NCBI GenBank assembly: GCA_041393415.1
Contig: JAWKKE010000004.1
Span: 62,001-126,000, forward strand
DNA length: 64,000 bases
Direction of reading: 5' to 3'
Source: Thermoleophilia bacterium
GTDB lineage: Bacteria > Actinomycetota > Thermoleophilia > UBA2241
The first letter of the stretch is position 1, and the number at the start of each line of letters is the position of its first letter. Below the pieces are notes generated by a model. The model had not been told where the DNA came from, did no database searches, and worked only from the letters and a program-made list of their open reading frames with translations. Positions 58,592 to 64,000 of the stretch are shown here, piece after piece. The position numbers were made by a program, and so were the translations under genes.

Positions 58592-61081
58592 ATGACTATG
58601 AACGAGATGCATGCGACACTCACACGTACCGAGTTCTCCGTCACCGGAATGACCTGCGCGAGTTGCGTAGCCCGCGTTGAGCGCGCCCTCCAACGTGTGG
58701 AAGGCGTCGAATCGGCGAGCGTGAATCTGGCGACCGAGAAAGCGACGGTCGAGTTCGACGGCCGTGTCGCCTCCCTGGATCAACTCGTAAGCGCGGTCGA
58801 GGCGGCCGGGTATGGAGTAGTCACCGCCCGCGACAGCCTGCCTATTCTGGGCATGACCTGCGCGAGTTGCGTAGCCCGCGTCGAGCGCGCACTCCGCAAG
58901 CACCCCGCTGTCCTCAACGCGGAGGTAAACCTCGCGACGGAGACAGCGACCGTTACCTACCTGGCGGGACTAGCCGATCGCGCCGCACTCAGTGCGATCG
59001 TCGCCGAGAGCGGGTACGAAGTGGCGACCGTCGCAGACGAGGCCGGCAGCGCGGACGACGCTTCGTCCTCCGGAACCGCCACCGATGCCGTGGAGACAGC
59101 ACGCCAGAAGGCGTTCCAGCGCCTCAAGCTGAGAGTCGTCGTCGGCTTCATTCTCAGCGCCGTCATCTTCGCCGGCACGATGCAGCCTCATTGGTTCCCC
59201 TTCCTGCCCGAGTGGCTGCACAACGGCTACCTCCTCTGGGCTCTCGCCACACCAGTCCAGTTCTGGGTCGGCGGGCAGTTCTACCGCACCGCATGGTCGG
59301 CCCTGCGCCATGGCACGACGACGATGAACACTCTCGTCGCCATGGGCTCCTCGGCGGCCTACCTTTACAGCGTCGCCGGCGTGCTGGCGGCCGACTTCTT
59401 CACCCGACAGGGACTCGCCACGCCGATCTACTTCGACACATCGGCGCTGATCATCACCCTCATTCTCTTCGGCAAGCTCCTCGAGGCGCGCGCAAAAGGA
59501 CAGACCGGAGCCGCGATCCGCACCCTCATCGGCCTGCAACCACGCACCGCTCGCGTCGTGCGCGACGAGTTGGAGCTCGACATCCCGATCGCCGAGGTTG
59601 TCGTCGGTGACCTCGTGGTCGTGCGTCCGGGCGAACGGATTCCAGTCGACGGCGTCGTCCAGTCAGGCACCTCCGCCGTCGACGAATCGATGCTCACCGG
59701 CGAGCCCATGCCGGTCTTCAAACAGGCCGGCTCCGACGTCGTCGGCGCGACGCTAAACACCACCGGCTCATTCACCTTCCGCGCCGCCCGAGTCGGCGCC
59801 GATACCGCGCTCGCCCGCATCGTCAGACTCGTCGAGCAAGCGCAAGGATCCAAGCCGCCGATCGCACGTCTTGCCGATGTCGTCGCCTCGTATTTCGTGC
59901 CTGCCGTCATCGCCATCGCCACCCTCACATTCGTGGCCTGGCTCGTGCTCGGGCCGGCGCCGGCGCTCAACTACGCCCTGCTCAACTTCGTCGCCGTGCT
60001 CGTGATTGCGTGCCCCTGCGCGTTGGGGCTGGCGACGCCCACCGCCATCATGGTCGGAACCGGCAAGGGCGCAGAGCACGGGGTGTTGATCCGCGACGGC
60101 GCCGCGCTGGAGACGGCGCATAAGCTCACGACCGTCGTGCTCGACAAGACCGGGACGATCACCGAAGGACAACCACGGCTCGTCAATCTCCTCATGGCCG
60201 CCGACACACCACTCTCCGACGACGACCTCCTCCGCCTCATGGCCGCGGCGGAACGCGGCAGCGAGCACCCTATCGCCGCTGCCCTGCTCGCCGCCGCCAA
60301 AGAGCGATCCCTCGTCATCCCTGCGGCGACCGAGTTTCAGGCCCTCGCGGGGCACGGCATCCGCGCCGTCATCGAGGGCCACGTGGTCGTGGTCGGCAAC
60401 GAGCGCTTGACCGGCGCCGCCGATGATGAGCTGGCGCTGCGCGCGGCGGAGCTCGCCGACATGGGCCACTCGATCGTGCTCGCCAACGTCGACGGGCGTG
60501 TGGCCGGTGCCGCGACGGCAGCCGATACCATCAAACCGAGCTCACCAGCAGCCATCGCTCGACTCCGGAACATGGGTCTCGACGTCGTGATGCTCACCGG
60601 CGATGACACGCGCACGGCACACGCCATCGCCGCGGAAGTCGGCGTCGAGCACGTGCGAGCTCAAGTCCTGCCGGAGCAGAAGGCCGCCGAAGTCGCCGCC
60701 TTGCAGGCGAACGGCAAGCGCGTGGCCATGGTCGGCGACGGCATCAACGATGCCCCGGCGCTGGCACAAGCCGATGTCGGCATGGCCATCGGTACAGGCA
60801 CCGACGTCGCCATTGAGACCGCCGACGTGACGCTCATGTCCGGCGATCTCAACGGCGTCGCCAACGCCATCGCGCTGTCACGCGCAACCATCCGCATCGT
60901 CAAACAGAACCTCTTCTGGGCGTTCGCCTACAACGTCGCCCTCATTCCCCTGGCGGCAGGCGTCTTCTACCCAGTGTTCGGCGTGCTCCTCAATCCAATC
61001 TACGCGGCCATCGCCATGGGACTCTCGAGCGTCTCGGTCGTCTCGAACAGCCTGCGACTGCGCTTCTTCCGCGCCACATAG
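58592..61081 (+). CDS. copA: Copper-translocating P-type ATPase
   Basis: The ~829-residue pump exports Cu(I) from the cytosol. It has two N-terminal heavy-metal domains (each [15 protein letters not shown] or a near copy), eight membrane helices with the transport motif [12 protein letters not shown], phosphorylation site DKTGT, TGE loop (LTGEP), and [10 protein letters not shown]. The CPC motif and the final-helix N/MSxxS region ([16 protein letters not shown]) fit Cu+ specificity. The start is uncertain among close ATGs (58592, 58598, 58607), none with a strong ribosome site. The DNA of the two metal-binding motifs is identical over 29 bases, which suggests recent duplication or conversion. 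Confidence 0.93.
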   Translation: MTMNEMHATLTRTEFSVTGMTCASCVARVERALQRVEGVESASVNLATEKATVEFDGRVASLDQLVSAVEAAGYGVVTARDSLPILGMTCASCVARVERALRKHPAVLNAEVNLATETATVTYLAGLADRAALSAIVAESGYEVATVADEAGSADDASSSGTATDAVETARQKAFQRLKLRVVVGFILSAVIFAGTMQPHWFPFLPEWLHNGYLLWALATPVQFWVGGQFYRTAWSALRHGTTTMNTLVAMGSSAAYLYSVAGVLAADFFTRQGLATPIYFDTSALIITLILFGKLLEARAKGQTGAAIRTLIGLQPRTARVVRDELELDIPIAEVVVGDLVVVRPGERIPVDGVVQSGTSAVDESMLTGEPMPVFKQAGSDVVGATLNTTGSFTFRAARVGADTALARIVRLVEQAQGSKPPIARLADVVASYFVPAVIAIATLTFVAWLVLGPAPALNYALLNFVAVLVIACPCALGLATPTAIMVGTGKGAEHGVLIRDGAALETAHKLTTVVLDKTGTITEGQPRLVNLLMAADTPLSDDDLLRLMAAAERGSEHPIAAALLAAAKERSLVIPAATEFQALAGHGIRAVIEGHVVVVGNERLTGAADDELALRAAELADMGHSIVLANVDGRVAGAATAADTIKPSSPAAIARLRNMGLDVVMLTGDDTRTAHAIAAEVGVEHVRAQVLPEQKAAEVAALQANGKRVAMVGDGINDAPALAQADVGMAIGTGTDVAIETADVTLMSGDLNGVANAIALSRATIRIVKQNLFWAFAYNVALIPLAAGVFYPVFGVLLNPIYAAIAMGLSSVSVVSNSLRLRFFRAT

Positions 61082-61156
61082 CCGAGTTTCAACTCTGGGC
61101 GCTTCGTCGCCCATGCTTGCACGCTTGCCGCTGGGCGTAGTAAGCTCGCAGTGTCT

Positions 61157-61177
61157 TGAAAGTGGTTGTCAGTTTCA
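61157..61177 (+). promoter_or_regulatory. Zur/Fur-type box upstream of the zinc operon
   Basis: A 21-base imperfect palindrome with arms TGAAAGTG and CAGTTTCA around GTTGT (61157-61177) agrees with the mycobacterial Zur box at about 17 of 21 positions. It lies 18 bases before the regulator's GTG and just after promoter-like elements (TTGCAC at 61117-61122, TAGTAA at 61138-61143). Zinc-dependent autorepression of the operon is the likely role. Confidence 0.75.
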
Positions 61178-61194
61178 TCTAAGAGGCCCTGAGC

Positions 61195-61644
61195 GTGCCC
61201 CCAAGTGCCGAACAATTGGCCGAAGTCCTCGCCGCGCGCGGACTCCGTCTCACCCGCCAGCGGCGAGCGGTGCTGTCCGCCGTCGCGGCGGCCGAGTCGA
61301 CGATGAGCCCGGTGCAGGTTTTCGATGCGGCACGCGCCTTCTGCCCCGAGCTCGGACTCACGACCGTGTACCGCACCCTCGACACTCTGAGCGAAGCGGG
61401 CGCCCTGCGCCGCATTCACGGAACCGAACACTGCGACGGCTTCGTCCCCGCTGGCCCCAAGCATGGCCATACCGTGGTATGCAGCGCCTGTGGCCTGGCC
61501 AGCGAGTTCACCGACTGCGACCTCAGCGGCATTGCCATCGCGGCCTCGCGCCAAACCGGGTACGTCATCACCGATCACTTTCTCCAGCTCACCGGCTTGT
61601 GCGCTCGCTGCGCCGCGGCTCGCCAATCCGCCACCGAGGAGTAG
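61195..61644 (+). CDS. zur: Fur-family regulator, likely Zur
   Basis: The 149-residue repressor has the Fur winged helix (GLRLTRQRRAVLSAV, LGLTTVYRTLDTLSEAGAL) and a dimerisation domain with structural zinc Cys pairs (CSAC, CARC) and metal-ligand His residues (HGTEH, KHGH). Leading the znuACB genes and preceded by a Zur-like box, it is most likely the zinc-responsive member rather than Fur or PerR. Start is GTG at 61195. The znuA start follows the stop by three bases, so the operon is tightly coupled. Confidence 0.9.
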   Translation: MPPSAEQLAEVLAARGLRLTRQRRAVLSAVAAAESTMSPVQVFDAARAFCPELGLTTVYRTLDTLSEAGALRRIHGTEHCDGFVPAGPKHGHTVVCSACGLASEFTDCDLSGIAIAASRQTGYVITDHFLQLTGLCARCAAARQSATEE

Positions 61645-61647
61645 CTG

Positions 61648-62577
61648 ATGCGTCTCCGCACCCTCACTGCTCTACTTGCCGCAGCTCTTGTCATTCTCGT
61701 GTCGACAAGTTCTTGCGGCAATACGAGCACGCCCACCGGCGATGCGAGCTTGACGGTCGTCGCCTCGCTGAGCTTCATCGCCGACATGGCCCAGAACGTC
61801 GCCGGCGATCGCGTGCACGTCACGTCACTCGTGCCGCTCGACACCGACCCCCACGCCTTCGAACCGTCGCCCTCTGATCTCCAGGAAGTCGCCGCCGCCG
61901 ACATCGTGATCCTCAACGGCGGCGGCCTCGAGGGTCAGCTCGAGAAGGCTCTGCAATCCGCCGGCGGCGATGCAACCATCGTCTACGCGTCACAAGGCCT
62001 CGCGAGCCGCACACCGCAGCCAGGCGAGCCGGAACTGGATGAGGATGGTGTCGATCCGCACTTCTGGCTCGACCCTCAGCTCGGCATCAAGTACGTCGAG
62101 AATATCGCCGCCGCTTTGAGCGCCGTCGACCCGGAGGGAGCCGACACCTACGCAGCCAACGCGCAGGCATACATCAAGCAGCTCGAAGCCGTCGACGAGG
62201 AGATCCGCGCGCGGGTCGCAACCATCCCCGAAGAGCAGCGCAAGCTGATCATGAATCATGCCAGTCATGGCTACTACGCCGACGCCTACGGCTTCACCGT
62301 CGTTGGGACCGTCATCCCCAGCGTAAGCACCGGCGAGAGCCCTTCGGCGCAGCAACTCACCGCGCTCACAGAGGCCATCAAGAAGAACCACGTGCGCGCA
62401 ATCTTCGTCGAGCTCGGCGAAGATCCCACCCTCGCCCGCCAAATCGCCGCCGAGACGGGCATAGAAGTCGTCGACGACCTCCTCGACCACAGCCTCACTG
62501 AGCCCGGCGGCGTGGCACCAACGTATATCGATCTCCTACGCTACGATACCGAGCGCATCGTCGGAGCCCTGCAGTGA
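61648..62577 (+). CDS. znuA: Zinc ABC transporter substrate-binding lipoprotein
   Basis: This 309-residue cluster A-I binding protein has a signal ending in the lipobox STSSC, the metal-site histidines in DTDPHAFEPSP, DPHFWLDP and NHASHGYYADAYGF, and a final acidic ligand region near LLDHSL. There is an acidic but not His-rich loop (PGEPELDEDGVDPH). Zinc is favoured by the Zur context; manganese is possible by family. The stop overlaps the znuC start. Confidence 0.92.
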   Translation: MRLRTLTALLAAALVILVSTSSCGNTSTPTGDASLTVVASLSFIADMAQNVAGDRVHVTSLVPLDTDPHAFEPSPSDLQEVAAADIVILNGGGLEGQLEKALQSAGGDATIVYASQGLASRTPQPGEPELDEDGVDPHFWLDPQLGIKYVENIAAALSAVDPEGADTYAANAQAYIKQLEAVDEEIRARVATIPEEQRKLIMNHASHGYYADAYGFTVVGTVIPSVSTGESPSAQQLTALTEAIKKNHVRAIFVELGEDPTLARQIAAETGIEVVDDLLDHSLTEPGGVAPTYIDLLRYDTERIVGALQ

Positions 62578-63443
62578 GAGCACACGACTCGGCGCGCGAG
62601 TCCTGTCTTTCCCTGCACGGCGTCACCGTCAGCTACAACGGCCACACCGCGCTGGACAACGTCTCCATGAACGTGCCCCACGGCGCGCAGGTTGCGATCG
62701 TGGGCCCCAACGGAGCCGGCAAGTCAACGCTCTTCAAGACCATCGTCGGCCTCCTGCCGGCACGCTCCGGCACTATCTCACTGAACGGCAAGCCGCCGGG
62801 GAGCAGCAAGGACCCTATCGCCTACGTGCCGCAGCGAGAAGAGATCGACTGGACCTTCCCGGTCACCGTCAGCGAAGTCGTGATGATGGGTCGCTACGGC
62901 GCCATCGGTTGGATCCGACGGGCCAAGACGCGCGACCGTGAGATCGTCGCTCAGTGCCTCGACGAACTCGACATCTCCGCCCTCGCCGATCGCTCCATCG
63001 GTGAGCTTTCCGGCGGTCAACAGCAGCGCGTCTTCCTCGCTCGCGCCCTGGCACAAGAACCACACCTCCTCCTCCTGGACGAGCCCTTCACAGGTGTCGA
63101 CGCAACCGCCAAGGAAGCGCTGCTCGAGCTTCTAGAGCGGCTGCGACGTCGCGACATCACCATGCTCGTGAGCACGCACGACATCCAGACGACGGCGCAG
63201 CGCTTCGAGCACGTGGCCCTCCTGAACAGCCGGCTCGTCGCCTACGGTCCGCCGGCGCACGTATTCACCCAACAACACATCGGCGACGCTTTCGGTGGCC
63301 AAGCTCTCTTCATCGACGGCATGGTCCTGATCGACCAATGCTGTCCCGGCCACGCCGAGGGCGAAGATGCGCGTCACCACGACGAGAGCAACCCGATGGA
63401 CGCGATACACGCTCACGGCACACCACACGCCTCTCCACGCTGA
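62574..63443 (+). CDS. znuC: Zinc ABC transporter ATP-binding protein
   Basis: The 289-residue ATPase has Walker A GPNGAGKST, signature LSGGQQQRVFLARALA, Walker B LLLLDEPFTGVD and H-loop STHD. The C-terminal ~50 residues are His/Asp rich (GEDARHHDESN, HAHGTPHA) and could bind metal. Start is GTG overlapping the znuA stop by four bases; its own stop shares one base with the permease ATG. Confidence 0.94.
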   Translation: MRAHDSARESCLSLHGVTVSYNGHTALDNVSMNVPHGAQVAIVGPNGAGKSTLFKTIVGLLPARSGTISLNGKPPGSSKDPIAYVPQREEIDWTFPVTVSEVVMMGRYGAIGWIRRAKTRDREIVAQCLDELDISALADRSIGELSGGQQQRVFLARALAQEPHLLLLDEPFTGVDATAKEALLELLERLRRRDITMLVSTHDIQTTAQRFEHVALLNSRLVAYGPPAHVFTQQHIGDAFGGQALFIDGMVLIDQCCPGHAEGEDARHHDESNPMDAIHAHGTPHASPR

Positions 63444-64000
63444 TGTCCTGGTTGGCGGAGCCCTTCACGCTCGAATTCATGCAGCGAGCGCTCGTCGCCT
63501 CATTGATCGTCGCCCTGCTGTGCTCGGTCATCGGCTGCTTCGTGGTCGTGCGCGGAATGGCGTTCCTGGGCGACGCTCTCGCGCACGCGATCCTGCCCGG
63601 AGTAGCCGTCGCATACCTGATCGACACGAGCTTGCTCGTCGGCGGCCTCGTCGCCGCACTCCTGGTCGCCATCGGTATCGGCTTCGTCACCCGTCACGCC
63701 AACTTCAAAGAAGACACGGCCATCGGCATTCTCTTCGCGGCAGCGCTGGCCCTCGGAGTCGTACTTATCAGCACCGCCGGCTCGTACGCAGTCGACCTCA
63801 CGCACATCCTGTTTGGCAACGTGCTCGGCGTCAGCAAGACCGATCTCTGGCTCACCGGCGGCATCGCCGTCGGCGTGCTTACCCTCATCGTCCTCTTCTT
63901 CAAGGAGTTCCAGCTGGTTTCATTCGATCCCGTGCTGGCGCATATGCTGGATCGCCATCCAGAACTCCTGCGCTTCCTCCTCCTCCTGCTGCTGGCGCTC
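63443..64000 (+). CDS. znuB: Zinc ABC transporter permease, 3'-truncated by window edge
   Basis: The first 186 codons of an ABC-3 type permease are present: SWLAEPFTLEFMQRALVASL at the start, CFVVVRGMAFLGDALAHAIL (conserved D-A-H region) and repeated membrane helices, ending at the window edge within LLLLLLAL. The ATG at 63443 uses the last base of the znuC stop. It completes zur-znuACB. Confidence 0.93.
   Translation, partial: MSWLAEPFTLEFMQRALVASLIVALLCSVIGCFVVVRGMAFLGDALAHAILPGVAVAYLIDTSLLVGGLVAALLVAIGIGFVTRHANFKEDTAIGILFAAALALGVVLISTAGSYAVDLTHILFGNVLGVSKTDLWLTGGIAVGVLTLIVLFFKEFQLVSFDPVLAHMLDRHPELLRFLLLLLLAL

Noticed and set aside
1..64000. tRNA, rRNA, insertion sequence or prophage genes
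   Set aside because: No transposase, integrase, or cloverleaf-type sequence was recognised by eye; the only mobile-island trace is the HsdR relic.

Overview
The window is a GC-rich, gene-dense bacterial chromosome segment with about 53 protein-coding genes, no rRNA or tRNA seen, and no CRISPR array. Gene content points to a Gram-positive actinobacterial lineage, probably a deep-branching class rather than a streptomycete or mycobacterium. The supporting genes are a PASTA-domain Ser/Thr kinase, an Asp23/AmaP envelope-stress trio, an exonuclease-GIY-YIG fusion, DUF6504 beside an SOS-controlled DnaE polymerase, a polyprenol-phosphate mannosyltransferase, and LexA boxes of the Gram-positive CGAAC-N4-GTTCG type. 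The lineage call is inference.

Layout. 1-7.5 kb: an M24 peptidase (cut by the window edge), a secreted repeat protein, a membrane diguanylate cyclase, a MacB-like ABC exporter, a repeat lipoprotein and a beta-lactamase-fold serine hydrolase. 7.6-13.7 kb: an OmpR-type two-component system, a DUF438-hemerythrin-PAS sensor with a small partner, and a secreted transglutaminase-like pair. 13.7-21.1 kb: Asp23/AmaP operon, nrdR-nrdJ (class II ribonucleotide reductase) with NrdR boxes, mannosyltransferase-DUF1786-TusA cluster, macro-domain protein. 21.2-26.4 kb: LytS/LytTR system, universal stress protein and a DUF485/ActP-type sodium:solute symporter. 26.6-29.9 kb: sdhCDAB. 30.0-33.4 kb: two tandem NhaD-like antiporters with unusual leaders. 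33.5-36.5 kb: hsp20-lon. 36.6-41.2 kb: two tandem HAMP-GGDEF-HD proteins. 41.3-49.0 kb: DNA-repair region with a UvrC-like/DnaQ fusion, an HsdR relic, and two duplicated LexA promoters driving DUF6504 and dnaE. 49-54.5 kb: PASTA kinase, M48 protease, a GATase lacking its nucleophile, a CinA-like protein. 54.5-58.3 kb: biotin carboxylase and a receiver-MshEN-PilB/GspE ATPase. 58.6-64 kb: copper P-type ATPase, then a Zur-ZnuACB zinc operon running off the right edge.

How parts work together. The zinc operon is headed by its own regulator and a good Zur-type box. The ribonucleotide reductase is headed by its regulator and a pair of NrdR-like boxes. Three diguanylate cyclases and a c-di-GMP-type MshEN ATPase suggest c-di-GMP control of a surface machine. 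The SOS pair shares a duplicated promoter plus the first codons of the gene behind it.

The most unusual observations are: (i) two related long inverted-repeat elements inserted in the same reading frame inside dnaE, each encoding a GGSE...ERPP peptide; (ii) the duplicated LexA promoter/5'-end module; (iii) small leader ORFs overlapping start codons of downstream genes (nhaD copies, dnaE, a GGDEF-HD gene); (iv) a frameshifted C-terminal relic of a type I restriction subunit; (v) a class I GATase with Cys to Gly at the nucleophile.
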